Below are positions 35,701-47,574 of a stretch of DNA of 64,000 nt, in pieces (within the stretch, counting starts at the first letter, position 1; every line of letters starts with the position of its first letter). The notes below the pieces were generated by a model. It searched no databases, was not told the origin of the DNA, and was given only the letters and a program-made list of their open reading frames with translations. This DNA comes from Halichoerus grypus (Eukaryota; Chordata; Mammalia; Carnivora; Phocidae), in assembly GCF_964656455.1 (NCBI RefSeq), contig NC_135720.1:54338598-54402597 (forward strand), read 5' to 3'. The position numbers and the translations under genes are program-made.

Positions 35701-37070
35701 CTAATATATACATGTTATAAAAATTTTTTTTTATAAAGTCCATGGAGACCCATATGTAGATCTAAGATATTTTTCATATGAAAACCAAAATACCTAAGTG
35801 TTTGAATCAACCTCTCCACAACCTCTGAGATGTTTAGATTTCATTTCTTTGAATTTCTTGAAATGCTCACACAGGAGCATTAAAATCCTCTGATGAGACC
35901 ATTTTTAAGCTGAGACCTCATTGTGAGAATATCTTAGAATGGGTGAGAAACCCCAGAGAATACTTTGCACGTTGTTCTTTTTCCTTTACGTGGTTGATGA
36001 CGTGCATTTTAAGTCAGAAGAAAGGAAAACATTCAGTAATTTTGGCTTTTCTTAGGCAATAATGGGTCTTGCAGGTCTGGGGATTGGATTTTATCTAAGA
36101 GGTTACACTGTACATGGATTGAAGTTTTGTGTCACACACAGAAAACACAATGGGGTGTCAGCAATCTGCAGTCGGGGAGGAAATTTACTCGATCCAGAGC
36201 TGACCTTTTGTGACTCATTTTACCTCCCTTCTGCACTATTAACAAACATACTACCGAGTGGGGAGCTGTAAATGAGTCCATTTCCTGCAAATAAGATTTT
36301 AATGAGACGCTCCAGTTGGTCCCACACCAACACAAGATGATAAAATGTTGATTCCTTCCCTCCCGCTAGTGATATAAACCCTGGTCAGTGTTCTTAAACC
36401 AAATTTAATTTTAGCCTACAAAATCATAACAGAACTGAAAATTAGGTCAAAATAAGTCTGTCTCTGGTGGCAGTGACAGGGACTTTTGCACAAAGCCAAG
36501 TGATCTCACACTAGAAGCCCATTCCTGCTTAGTGTCACGGCAAACGCAACATTTTTCTAACAGTCATGCTTCATTTGGTAGGCTTCGGCTAACTAAGTCT
36601 TCCTGGACTTAAAAATGGGCACTGAGGTGGGCTGGAGAAAGGGGAAGTTACATTCCAACTCTCTCTCCATGGGAGTTGGAAGGTCTATGTGAAAAAATAT
36701 TTGTTTCCTCCCCACAATTTGTCTCTGTTCTTTATTTTTGGATATTAATGGGTGAGAAGGGCACAAGGGGCACAGACATAATAAGGATCCAGTGAGGAGG
36801 AGCTGATGGAGGAAGGAGACACAGGAAGAAAAGCTTTATTTTCCCCACTGCATCGTCTACTCCTCTCGAAGTGAACAATGCAAGTTCCAATAGCCTGAAC
36901 CCATAGGGACTTTAAAACTCCAAACGATCCTACTCAAATGGAACTTAGCCTATTGCTTGCAACATCTCTTGTTGCTCCTAAGTTTAAAGACAATGAAGAG
37001 GGACAAGAAGAAATATGAAAAAGACAAGGTTGAATAATAATATTAGCTAATCCACTTTTTTGAAGTTCTA
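35701..37070. other. Unique DNA, nothing recognised
   Basis: No supported gene or nameable repeat. The frames at 36062-36271 (+) and 36132-36335 (-) overlap on opposite strands and carry no motif. Confidence 0.4.
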
Positions 37071-37074
37071 TTAA

Positions 37075-37262
37075 TTATTCATTGATTTATTCATTCAACA
37101 AATATGTACTAGGCACCTATTATGTGTTGCATAGTAATATAGATACTGTGGATCCAAGGACAGAACAATGCTAAGTCCCTGCCCTCAAGGAGCTTACTTT
37201 TGAGTGGGGCAAACAGAAAATAAACTAAAAGACAAATTGATAAATAACATGATATCTGCTCT
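37075..37262 (-). mobile_element. L2 3'-end fragment
   Basis: TATTCATTCAACAAATATGT, TAGGCACCTATTATGTG, CCTGCCCTCAAGGAGCTTAC and AACAGAAAATAAACTAAAAG in the antisense L2 order. Confidence 0.8.
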
Positions 37263-37299
37263 CATAAATGCTAATATGTGTGAGAGTCTACACCAAGAA

Positions 37300-37445
37300 T
37301 TTACTTACGCAGAGCTCATCTACTCCTCACAGCAACTCAAAGGGTAAGTTTATCATCTCTATTCAGAGCAGAAAAGAACTTGTCCCAGGTCGTCCTAGGT
37401 AGAGCTGAGCTCAGGTCTGCCTGGCCTCATAATCTGGAGACAACG
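37300..37445 (-). mobile_element. MIR fragment
   Basis: TCATCTACTCCTCACAGCAA, AGAACTTGTCCCAGGTCGTC, GTAGAGCTGAGCTCAGGTCT: antisense MIR. Confidence 0.65.
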
Positions 37446-37689
37446 AGGTAAGTTTGTTGGCCTCCCCTGGACCTACCTACATCTGCCTGTCCTGAAGAAG
37501 CCTTCCCATTTAAGGGGAAGATGAGACCCTAGAGAGAGCACTGGGGTCTCAGAGCACTACTTGCTTATAATTACCATGTAATTAATCATGGACAGCCTTC
37601 TGGAAGTTGCCATCTCTTTTAATTTAGATCTGTTACTGAAATGTTTTATTTCTATTTAGCCTGATCCTGATTAAAATTTTTGTCCCCAA

Positions 37690-37795
37690 TTTTGCTGTGA
37701 ATATCTTGAGGACCAGAAACATTTAAAAGATTTTAATCCTTAATGGCTCTCAAGGCATTTACCTTGTACCCTGCACACAATGGACATTTATTTAT
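37690..37795 (+). mobile_element. L2 3'-end fragment (weak)
   Basis: TATCTTGAGGACCAGAAACA...GTACCCTGCACACAATGGAC resembles the sense L2 terminus. Confidence 0.45.
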
Positions 37796-38132
37796 TTTTT
37801 ACAATGGACATTTTTAATATGGAGTTTACTTAGTTGAGTGTCTAGAAAAAGCAGTCCTGGGAATTTGCTGAAGGATCTTCATCATTATCTCAAGTCACAA
37901 ATGAGCTCCTTGCTCTTGATTTCTCACCTCAAGGCAGGTTTGGCTAAATCTTAGAGGATTTCTTCTTTTAAATGTGGAGTTCACCTTACAACACTTCCTT
38001 GGAAAGTAAAATAAACTGGCCCAAAGTTTTTCAGTATAGCTAGAACTTCAAGGTACTCAGTTACAATGAAACATCCTATTTACAGAAAAGAACAGAATTG
38101 CTAGACTTACCATTTAAACTGGGAATTAAAAA
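37796..38132. other. Unique DNA, nothing recognised
   Basis: A short direct repeat ACAATGGACATTT (37,779 and 37,801) brackets a T-rich filler; otherwise nothing. Confidence 0.4.
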
Positions 38133-38140
38133 ACATGCAC

Positions 38141-38350
38141 GCGGCACCTGGGGGTGGGCAGTCGGTTAAGCAGCTGACTCTTGGTTTCGGCTCAGCTCAT
38201 GATCTCAGAGTCATGAGATGGAGCCCAGCCGTAGGATCCGCTCAGCGTGGAATCTGCTTGAGATTCTTTCTCCTTCTCCCTTTGCCCCTCACGCTTGGTG
38301 CTCTCTCTCTCTTTCAAATAAATAAGAAATAAATCTTTAAAAAAATAATA
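38141..38350 (+). mobile_element. SINEC (Can-SINE), older copy
   Basis: Head GCGGCACCTGGGGGTGGGCA with an altered A box, CTCTTGGTTTCGGCTCAGCT, and an AAATAAATAAGAAATAAATC tail. Target-site duplication ACATGCAC at 38133-38140 and 38352-38359. The head mutations suggest that internal promoter function is lost. Confidence 0.93.
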
Positions 38351-39395
38351 CACATGCACAAAACAAAACATAACCTGGGGATAAAATGATTTGCCATTAC
38401 AAACCTTGTTATAGGAGAAAACATTCCTCCAAGCATCAGGTTCAAACAGCATCCACTACAAATGTGGCTACCCAGTGTCCTGAGCAATAAGGCCGCCCGA
38501 GTCCCCTTGCATGACAGGCCACTCTTTTACAAGAGGACTCATCAGGCACCCTCACTCAAATAAAATACCATTTAACATTTGTTTGTTTGTTTTTTTTTCA
38601 ACATAATGTTTCTAAACAAGACTGCAGAGCCAAGCAGCAAGAACATATAAAAACAAATACAGCCTTTATAGACGTGTAAATACTCTGGCCCTGCCATTCT
38701 TCCCTCAAAATTCACTGGAGCCCAGGAGATTGGAGCAGCGTGACGCTGAAAGGAAGTGCTTTCAAAGCACAATCAGGTTTATTCACACAAATGTGATCTT
38801 TCTGAGTTGTTATGTGTAGTTATCCCATAATTTGAGAAAAAAAAATATATCTGGACATAAGAGTGTTTTATTGGAATAATTACTTCAGGATGTGAGGCAG
38901 CTCCCAACCCTGCTGAGCCAACTTCCCACCCTTTTAACATTTCCTGGGTCACTCACTGTACCAGCAATCTCCTCTCTTATTCTGATCACCTCAGAACTGG
39001 CAGTCAGAAGCGGCTCTTCTTAGGAGCCGTTTCAGCCTCTATGAGATGGAGTTGCTAGCCTAACTCTAGAAAAGGGGCATGTATGCCATTGTTTCACTGT
39101 CCGACTCATGTAAATTGGCATCTTTGGGCCCAGCATATTGTCATGATGAGAAACCACAGCACGCGACTGCTGTGTGTACATCCAGTGAGGGAGGAGTGGT
39201 TCTGGATATCGCTCATGTCCTGCATGATACCTCTGAAAACTGGGAATCAATCTGCTTGTGTTAAAGACTTAGGTGCAAAATAGAGACACATACTCAAGCC
39301 ATTAGGATTAGGATGGGAGAAGATGAATAAAAATAGGGAGGAAAATAAGACACTAAGTGACTAGAGGCTGATGATCAAATTGAGTCAGGAAAATC
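38351..39395. other. Unique DNA, nothing recognised
   Basis: T-run near 38591 and A-run near 38839. Short frames on both strands at 39032-39283 lack features. Confidence 0.4.
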
Positions 39396-39399
39396 CTTC

Positions 39400-39535
39400 C
39401 TTCCTTCAATCCACAAATATTTTTTTATATATGTCAGGTACTCTGCTAGGTTCTGTGACTAGGCAGATGAAATACAGTCCCTTTTAAGAGTATTCACAAT
39501 CCAGAAGTAGAGATGGATAAGGCAATAATTTGTAG
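39400..39535 (-). mobile_element. L2 3'-end fragment (weak)
   Basis: CAATCCACAAATATTTTTTT...GGTACTCTGCTAGGTTCTGT...AGTATTCACAATCCAGAAGT. Confidence 0.5.
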
Positions 39536-39540
39536 GACAG

Positions 39541-39921
39541 TGTATTATCTTGCTAGGGCTGCTGTAATACCCCAGATTGGGTGGTTTACACAACAAAAAT
39601 TTATCTTTCACAGTTCCAGGGGCTAGATGTCCAAGATCAAGTTGTCAGCAGGCTTGCCTTTTCCTGAGGCCTCCCTCCGTGGTTTGCAGATGGCACCTTC
39701 TTGCTGTGTCCTCACATGGCCCCTCCTCTGTGTACATGTATTTCTGGTTTTTCTCCTCTTCTCATGTAGACACCAGTCATGTTGGATTAGGGCCTCCCCT
39801 CAATGTCCACATTTTAACTTAACCACCTCTTTAAAGACCTTGTTTTCAAGGTACTGGAGATTGGGACTTCAGCATATGAATTTGTGGGGGAGGGGGGAAG
39901 GACACAATTAAGCCCATAACA
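39541..39921 (-). mobile_element. Solo MaLR LTR (MLT1/MST type)
   Basis: Reads TGTATTATCTTGCTAGGGCT at its left edge, and on the minus strand begins TGTTATGGGCTTAATTGTGT. Both ends obey the TG...CA rule. Inside are GATTGGGTGGTTTACACAAC, CTTGCTGTGTCCTCACATGG and GTTGGATTAGGGCCTCCCCT, typical of the reverse strand of these ancient endogenous retrovirus-like LTRs. About 380 bp with no internal region or second LTR nearby, so it is a solo LTR. No gene is present. I could not confirm the 5-bp target duplication. Confidence 0.85.
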
Positions 39922-41585
39922 GTCTATTCTAAACTATGATAGAGGTCACTCAGGATGCTTGGGAAGCGCAGAAGAGGGGGACCGTCAGAGAGGCTTCACA
40001 GAGCATCTGAAGAGTAACCAGGTCTTATAGGATATATAGCAATTGGCCTGAGGTGCCAATGGTGCGTTCTTCCCACAGAAGGAACAGGGTCTGAATTAAT
40101 AACTCATAAGTACATGGTGACATTATGTATGTTAGAACCATGTCTTATTTTCAGTCTAAAAATTCCACAATGGTATATGTCCTTACAATACAAAGACACG
40201 AAATAGGGATGTGTACAAGTAGGAAAGATATTTAGAAACAGGAATGAGTGTTGGCATGGGACGGAAGCTTAGCTTGAAGTTTAGTTGAAGCAGTGCAATG
40301 ATAGAATGTGGGGGTGTAAACTGGGTGCAAGGGAAGAGCCAGAGGCCAGGAGAGGCCTACATATCAACCAGTTGTTCCTTACTTGCTCTTGGGCTCTGTG
40401 TGTGTGTACTTCTTCAGCCGGCAGCAAGTCTGTATTACACAGAGTCTTCTTCTAGGCTCCTGCCACCAGTAACCTCTATCTGAGACACAAACAAATGAGG
40501 TCCACACTCCATTCCTCTGTATGGACTTTATTGTTCAGCAGATAGTTTTCCCTTTGAAAGAGGCTTTTAGGAGCCAAAAGTTTCTGGACTTGCAGTCCCC
40601 AGAACCACACTGAAAGTCTGTCAGATTAATACAATTGTAGTTTGTGGTAGAGAATTAAAGAAATGAGAAATTTTCTGGCTTATATTTGTGTAACCTCTCC
40701 GTGCTGCATCCCCAAAAAACCACCCTCCGTTTTCCCAGCTCAGAATCAGTGACAGTAATAATGATTTGAATTTAAAACTAAAATTGGATAATTTGGGGGT
40801 TGGAGAATAGAGGAAATTATGGATTGAATCAAAGAGTTATATTCCTCAGAGGAAGCTGCAGGTGGGTAAAACAATTCATTTGAGTTTGGTTTTGAGGATT
40901 AAAAGGGGGAAATTCTTTTTCAGAGGCACTGAAAAATGTAAGCAGTATGTGATTCAAAGATGTCCACCATCTGGATTTGAATGGATCAGCTTTCAGAGAA
41001 CAGTGACATCAGAGAGCAATTCTCAACTTCTGAAGCCCTGTGAGCCCAGGAAACAGGGGGAGTTTAAAATGCCCTGAAATTAATTTTCCTGCTTTTATGA
41101 TTTTAGCCAGTGTTTTCATTTTAGTATTGATACCCAGTAGCAGTTTCTCAAAGGACTCATTTTTTAAAAATCGCATCAAATAAGCAAATGACACTACTCA
41201 TTTACTTGAATAATACAGATTTCAAAAATTGCTGAATTGTGTAAAGTTTAAATGACCAAGATCAAATTTATATACATTCAAGCCAACTAGGGGATTTACT
41301 CAAAATTATTATAACTTTGAAATGTGCATTTAAATAAGCTGCAGAAGGAAACAGTGGTAAGCACTAGAATTAAAAGTATGTAAACGTTTTACTTTGTTTC
41401 CATTTTTGTCCCTAAATGTCTTTGAGCTTTTGATAATTCTTTGTTTGACTCCATTTATCCATTTTTAGTTTTTATTATTAAATTCATAAGCTCTCTCCAT
41501 ATTCAGTATAATACCACAACAATGCAAAGTTCAATGAATTCTTATTTACATGTGAAGTTCAATCCCAGTCCCAGCAGGAAATTTT
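39922..41585. other. Unique DNA, nothing recognised
   Basis: No supported gene. The frame at 40862-41077 lacks splice or domain support. Confidence 0.4.
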
Positions 41586-41589
41586 TACA

Positions 41590-41715
41590 TTATCTAATCC
41601 ATTCATCTCAGTTGTCAAGAAGAAACCTCAGGCATGAAAAGGGAAAAAACATTTCTCAGTGACACAAAGTGATTCAGTGGCAGAGATGAACCTCAACTAT
41701 GACTCCTGGGTCCTC
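41590..41715 (-). mobile_element. MIR fragment
   Basis: ACATTATCTAATCCATTCAT, AAGAAGAAACCTCAGGCATG, AAGTGATTCAGTGGCAGAGA: antisense MIR. Confidence 0.65.
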
Positions 41716-42164
41716 TCTTCTAGCACCTTCTCCCACCTCTCCTCTTTTTCCAGAAGATTCTCTTCCCTGGATGTCTGGAACCTTCTGGGTCCTCTTTCCA
41801 GCCAGGATCTGATCAAGTGGACAACGATTGAAGTTGAAGATGAATAGAAGGGGATCATGGTCACTATTGAGGTGCGGGATTTATCACAAATCAAAGCCAA
41901 ATTCAGATGAGTTTTGTTTGAATTGTTAATTGTTATTCACATTCCTCCTTCTTTTCATTAAAACAGAACGTGAAAAGTAAAACAGACCTTCAATCTAGAT
42001 TTTCATACTAGACTGTGGGACAAGAACTACCCTCATTGCTTCTCCATCACATTTACAGATATTATGGGCCTTTGCTTGGCCAAAGTTCTGTATGAAAAAG
42101 GTTTTTAATTTGCAGGTCAATTTCCTTCACATAAAAAATCATGATTCATCTCCAACTATGTGCG

Positions 42165-42250
42165 TTAAAGTGGAAATTGTGGAGATACAAAGATGTATGG
42201 CATGGTCTCTGCATTCGTAAAGCTTAGAGTAGTAGAAATTTTAAGTTAAA
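42165..42250 (-). mobile_element. L2 fragment (weak)
   Basis: GGAGATACAAAGATGTATGG...GTCTCTGCATTCGTAAAGCT. Confidence 0.5.
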
Positions 42251-42876
42251 AAAAAGTAACTTTTCAACTTAAAAAACATTCCTAGCCTGCCAGTTAGTAA
42301 TGGTTGCGTGTTCTTCTTTTTTGCATTTACTGGAAGGAGATATCCTAATAGTTTAGTGGGAAAGGGCATCATTGGGGTTTTCCGCCGGCATTCTGGAAGG
42401 AAGCATGCACTATTTCAGACAATACAATAACGTTCTTCCAGCAAGAAGGAACTAGTTCAGTGCCTAAAAGTGGTTCAAGGCAAAAGTTCCTGAGAGAAAG
42501 TAGTTCGAGCGAGACTTAAATGGAATCCTAAGGGACTGGTTGTTTCATAATGCTTGAAGAAAAGGAAAACAAAAGCCTTTTCTCCTCCCACTCTCCTCTG
42601 GACTTCCATTGGCGGGACGCCTGTGACTGACAGCAGAAGGCCGCAATGCTTGGCTTCTCCTATTTTGGGGGGTGAGGGGGCTCCTGCCTCTAGGATCCCA
42701 CTAGGTATAGTGAAATTATTTGCTGAAATTTTTACTTATGAACACAGAATTCTAACTTTCATAATGGTCAATGAAACTTTTTATTCATGAATATGAAATG
42801 TTCACTTATGAACTGCAAATGCCGGCAGTCATTCATGGCTAGTGTTCCACCCTCCCCCAACCAACGCTTGCCCTCT
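42251..42876. other. Unique DNA, nothing recognised
   Basis: A short A-run at about 42248-42255. No gene is supported. Confidence 0.4.
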
Positions 42877-42888
42877 CCCCCCCCCCCC
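42877..42888 (+). repeat. C12 homopolymer
   Basis: A run of twelve C in a CT-rich stretch. Confidence 0.8.
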
Positions 42889-42956
42889 ACCATGGTACCT
42901 GCCCCCACTCCTGTGTTTCCTCTGGGAAACTTGGTTCTTTGGCCTCTCTCTTTCAG

Positions 42957-43090
42957 ATCAGACCAACAGGAGCCCATTCCCCTCAGGAATTAGCAACCAC
43001 CCGTCCTACCTTGACGGAGCAGAATCAGTTTGTCAGCCAGCTCAGTTTACTATAAAAGGAATAGAAGCAATCGGTGCAGGACCTCTACAG
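42957..43090 (+). other. Exon-like segment with strong splice signals (unproven)
   Basis: A polypyrimidine tract and CTCTCTCTTTCAG acceptor precede a 134-bp block that ends ...CTCTACAG followed by GTAGGTGAG, a near-ideal donor. One frame is open throughout (2+132 bases) and reads QTNRSPFPSGISNHPSYLDG, then AESVCQPAQFTIKGIEAIGA and GPLQ. I do not recognise the protein. Its end (IEAIGAGPLQ) faintly resembles the closing strand of fibronectin type III domains, but this may be chance. It could be a coding exon of a large gene, a noncoding exon or coincidence. No neighbouring exon was identified. Confidence 0.25.
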
Positions 43091-44205
43091 GTAGGTGAGA
43101 ATTGCTGTTGCATTTGTTAACATTGAGGACGTTCAAGAATAGAGTGGCTTTAAAGACAGCGTGAGTGTTTCAATATATATGTTAAGCTCTGTGGCAACTC
43201 TGGGCAAAGGTGAAGTTACTGTAGCCCTAGAGTTTTCGTTCGGTATAGGTTAATAAAATCCTTTTATTTTAAAATAGAGGGATTCATTGGGATGCGTTGG
43301 TTCCCTCCTCATGATGACGTAGCAAGGTTGTCTCTTTTGGAAAGAGTTTAGATCTGTGCCCCTAACAAAGCCTTTCTTTCACACGTGTAAAATATCAACA
43401 GAACCCCTGAAGGACGGTGTCGAGGAGAGCCAGCCTCACCATGGTTGTCTGAGTTTGAAGTGTCTGGTTTTGCTCCGTTCTTCGGTCACGATGAGGGGAG
43501 GTGGGGCTTTCCTGGAAGCTCTTTTGTGGCCAGCTGGCCCAGACATGGCCTTCCCCACTCAGACCATGTGAGCAGACCCACGACCTCACCATCACCCTGC
43601 CTCGGGACGGCAACTGAAGTCGCGGTCCGTGTCACAATAGTTCTATTTAAATCCCGCCGGGAGAAACCCGGCCTGAGAGTAAAGGCTGGTGGAGTCAGTG
43701 GCAAACTCGTGCGTGTCTTTCCTTTCCTTTCCAGGGTCGACCCCTCATGTTTAAAGTGGGAGACTCTCAAAGTCAGGAAACTAGTCAGACGTCCAAACTA
43801 TGCAGTGACGCTGAGGGCCCTGTGAACCGGAAACAGACATTTACAGTATCCCTTTCCAACTCAGTTGGTTCCAAATATCTACCTCTGATGCTAAAGGGGA
43901 GTGGGCTCTTGGCCCAAAGTCTAACGTGGGCAGAGGCAGCCAACGGATCACCAAGGTCACTTTTATTTTTCGTTTTCACTGTGTAGAGAGTTGGGTGTAT
44001 AATGTTGGCACTTTTACAAGAGGCTGGTAAAGGGAGAGGAAAGAGGAAAAAGTAAGACTGTTTTTAATTCATCAAACTGCTGCTGATCTCAGAATAATAA
44101 ACACAAGTCTGTTTCCTTGATTTTTTTCTAAATAACAAATATTTGGGTAAGGAGTTTGATAAGTGCCCTGACCATAGAAATTATTTACCAAAATGATGCA
44201 TCAGT
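43091..44205. other. Unique, moderately GC-rich DNA
   Basis: 43,380-43,720 is richer in GC and CpG than its surroundings (ATCCCGCCGGGAGAAACCCG), but falls short of an obvious CpG-island promoter. Overlapping frames on both strands have no family features. Confidence 0.4.
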
Positions 44206-44229
44206 AAAAAACAAACAAACAAACAAACA
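44206..44229 (+). repeat. (AAAC)n microsatellite
   Basis: About six units of AAAC. Confidence 0.85.
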
Positions 44230-45054
44230 GCGATCTCCGCAAAACCCTTGAGTATGTCTGTGAGATTCTTCGGTCTGATTCCCAAGGTCCTTAGTCATCA
44301 TTTCCCTCATCTTTTGAACTTGATCAAAGCAACACGAGGGCCTCTGAGGGGAAAGATTGGTTCCATTATGCAAAAGGCAATAAGGTAGTGCCCTTCCCAG
44401 CAGTTAATCGACAGGAATGTTGTAAAATACCGTGTGGTTTTCAAATACCAAGGCGGAAGTTTTCTGGTTTATAACCTCCCTAATCATCCTGACTGGTCTC
44501 CTGGCTTTCTCAGGCATTGCTGACTGATTCCATGCTAAACCAAACTGGTGAGGCTGGAGACCTGCTGGCCCAGGTAGACCAGCCCTCTTACCTGGTGCTT
44601 ACCTACAGTGGCCCTCAGAGCCGCCAAACCCGGGCTTCTCCCCCAGACCCCAGCCAGAGGTCTGGAATTTCCACAGCGCTGAGTTACTGTAAGAGCCTCC
44701 CAACTTAAGTCACTGACCCAAACAGGCAGCAAATTGCATTTAAATGAGCAACGCAGGCCCTGAGGAAAATAGGAGGGAGAATATAAACTGTGGTCACTGC
44801 ATTCTTCTGATATTTGAAAATCAAAATGGAAATATTTTGTCCATTTGGATTTCTGGGAAATTTAGGGTGGGAAAATTCTTCTGAAGGTCTTCTAAGTAGG
44901 GTATCACTTTTTTAATTGGATGAAGTGATGAAATTATATTCTATTTGTTTATTTGTTCAACAAATATTTTTTTGAGCAACTCTCATGGCCAAGGCCCAGA
45001 CAGGTTCTGAAGAGATGACCATGAACAGGAAGGGTATGGTTCAGTGGGCTGATC
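44230..45054. other. Unique DNA, nothing recognised
   Basis: No supported gene or nameable repeat. Confidence 0.4.
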
Positions 45055-45284
45055 AAGAATGGAAAACACAGGGCGCCTGGGTGGCTCAGTTGGTTAAGCG
45101 ACTACCTTCGGCTCAGGTCATGATCCTGGAGTCCCGGGATCGAGCCCCGCATCGGGCTCCCTGCTCAGCAGGGAGTCTGCTTCTCCCTCTGACCCTCCCC
45201 CCCCTCATGCTCTCTCTATCTCATTCTCTCTCTCAAATAAATAAATAAAATCTTTAAAAAAAAAAAAAAAGAATGGAAAACACA
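45055..45284 (+). mobile_element. SINEC, young copy with perfect 16-bp duplication
   Basis: The SINE (45071-45268) has head GGGCGCCTGGGTGGCTCAGT, A and B boxes intact, CCCGGGATCGAGCCCCGCAT, and a 15-A tail after AAATAAATAAATAAAATCTT. It is flanked by identical AAGAATGGAAAACACA at 45055-45070 and 45269-45284. The perfect duplication and uninterrupted tail point to a recent insertion. Confidence 0.97.
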
Positions 45285-45562
45285 TACCACTGGCATGATG
45301 GTTCTCTTAAGGTGAAGAACCTCCTTACTGTGTGTAAAGGGAAACACAAATGAACCATCCACCTCCCAGGAATCTCCTATTTCTTAGAATAGTTTTTCCA
45401 ATTAGGACCTCAAGAAGTTACAGGTCATCAAAGCCCACATCCCAACCGTGCTCTGCCTGGTGATTCCAGAGTCCTTGAGTCCCCATATACCAGCTCAGTG
45501 CTGTTTATAGGTGGGAGGGGATATTCTCTCTGCTTCTGAAGCATAAAATTCCTTGTGAGGGA

Positions 45563-45733
45563 GGGCACCTGGGTGGCTGAGTCGGTTAAGTGTCTGACTC
45601 TTGGTTTTGGCTTAGGTTGTGGTCTCAGGGTTGTGGGATCGAGCCCCACGTTGGGCTCCATGCTCCGTTCGTAGTCTGCTCGAGATCCTCTCCCTCTCCC
45701 TCTGCCCCTCGCCCCCACTTGCACTCTCTCTAA
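45563..45733 (+). mobile_element. SINEC, 3'-truncated
   Basis: GGGCACCTGGGTGGCTGAGT head, GTGTCTGACTCTTGGTTTTG and a CCCTCTGCCCCTCGCCCCCA body, ending at CACTCTCTCTAAG with no AATAAA/A tail. The tail appears deleted. Confidence 0.93.
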
Positions 45734-46335
45734 GATGACTCCAGCCATGCAGCAGGGATCCCATCGTGCTTCAAGACAGGATTAGATGGTTTGGGTTTCT
45801 GAATGCCTCCTTAATCAAGCTGATGAAGTTGGTCCCTAATCTAAATCAGGAAAATACCTGCTTTTAACCACATTTGTCTCTCTTACTTGATATATCCATA
45901 ATCCAAATCACAGATTGTTCTAGGAGACTGAATGATTCAAAATAGCTTAAATGAGGCGCTGGAAGGCAAAAGACTCTATTTGTCCAGTTTATAACAAACC
46001 AAAGAGGAACAGGAGTGTCCGGCAGCTCAGAAAGGGACAGGTAATGACAGATGGGATATAAACGGAAGGGAGGAGACTCCCAGGCAACAGTCTTGTTTTC
46101 ATAATGGAGTCTTTTCACAGGATAGTTATAAGTTACACACAAACTTTTTGCCCAAGAAAATAGATTGGATTTAGAGAACACTTTTCTTTTGAATAGCTCA
46201 AAGAAAACTATTGCATCTAAGACTAGTTATGTTGGAGACTCTTTCTGTGTGAACCTGACATCATGCTATTTAAGTGGAGGTCAGAACAGCTTTCAAATTT
46301 GTAAGACCATGTTATCCTTATACAATATCTTTCAT
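45734..46335. other. Unique DNA, nothing recognised
   Basis: The minus-strand frame 45864-46181 has no recognisable domain. Confidence 0.4.
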
Positions 46336-46339
46336 TTGA

Positions 46340-46500
46340 GCACTTATTCTCCCAGTACTTCTGTAAGGGTGTAGATAATTTATGGCTTATTTTATGGGTA
46401 GAGAAACTGAAATGGCTAACCATTAACAGGTTGTGTTTTCTCAAAGTTACCCAGTAGGTAATTAGTAGATTTAAGAAAACAATCCAAGACTGCAAATTCC
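46340..46500 (-). mobile_element. MIR fragment
   Basis: TTTTATGGGTAGAGAAACTG, TCTCAAAGTTACCCAGTAGG: antisense MIR, diverged. Confidence 0.55.
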
Positions 46501-47233
46501 CAGTTTCTTGGCCTTTCCCCCTTAGACCTTTATACCTTAGATCCTAAATGCAATGCTATAAGAATGGAAGAAATGCTGTATTAAGGACCCCAGTAGACTA
46601 TTGCCTTATTACTGTCACAGGATATTTTGATGGGGAGCTTGATAGGTAAGCTTGTTAGTTCCTGTATATGATTTTCTTTCAAATTTAGTACTGCTGTAAA
46701 GGGAGTCCTTAAAAGCAGGACTCTTGCCCTGGACCCTTAGACAGTAGCACATACGGACTCTTGCCCTGGTACCACAAACACATATTTATTAAGCACCATA
46801 TGGGTGCTCGGTGCTGGTACAACACAGCCACTATGCCTACCCTGATGATTAGCACTGGTCCCAGGCCCCACAGAAACACTGTTGCACTTCTCTTGCTCTG
46901 TGTCCCTCAGGACAAAAGAACTGACCAAATGCCATCCAGGCCGGTGGGCTGTGCCTCTGCTGATGTCAGAGATGGAATGTGGAAGGTATAGGTAGCAGAA
47001 GCACTTAGGTAGAAAAAAAGACAAAGACAAATTAATTAATTGGTCAGGTCCCTCCTTTCAGATTGCAGAATCAAGTATCACTTCCTGGTAGTGCTGAGCT
47101 CCCATTTTCTTCCTCCTCTTTGGGTTCCAACTGGTGGTTCCAGAGATACTCAGGAGTTAGTGTGGTGTTCACTGTAGTTGCAGATGGTGGTTGAGGAACA
47201 TTTTACAATACGAGACACTTTGATATTACTCTT
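46501..47233. other. Unique DNA with a possible short L2 scrap
   Basis: ACATATTTATTAAGCACCAT at about 46780 hints at an antisense L2 tail. No gene is seen. Confidence 0.4.
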
Positions 47234-47247
47234 AAATTGTACATCTA

Positions 47248-47432
47248 GGGCGGCTGGGTGGCTTGGTCGTTAAGCATCTGCCTTCGGCTCAGGTCATGAT
47301 CCCAGGGTCCTGGGATCGAGCCCCGCATCGGGCTCCCTGCTCAGTGGGAAGTCTGTTTCTCCCTCTCCCACTCGCCCTGCTTGTGTCCCCTGTCTCACTC
47401 TCTCTCTAATAAATAAATAAAATCTAAAAAAA
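47248..47432 (+). mobile_element. SINEC (Can-SINE)
   Basis: GGGCGGCTGGGTGGCTTGGT head, TCGGCTCAGGTCATGATCCC, CTCTCTCTAATAAATAAATA tail. Imperfect flanking duplications AAATTGTACATCTA (47234-47247) and AAATTGTACTTTTA (47433-47446). Confidence 0.95.
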
Positions 47433-47574
47433 AATTGTACTTTTAGAGGGCTCAATATACCACTTGTGAATCATGATACTGATTCTTTACTTGAACATAA
47501 ATATTAAAGCATATATAATACAGGCCTCGAGTCATACAGTAGACCCCATAAATACTATATGTAGACCTGTTCAC

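Noticed and set aside
39541..39921. Part of a complete endogenous retrovirus
   Set aside because: Only one LTR; no internal coding region or partner LTR in the neighbouring sequence.
45428..45748. 106-residue minus-strand open frame
   Set aside because: It runs through a Can-SINE read backwards; the Arg/Gly- and Pro-rich protein is SINE-derived.
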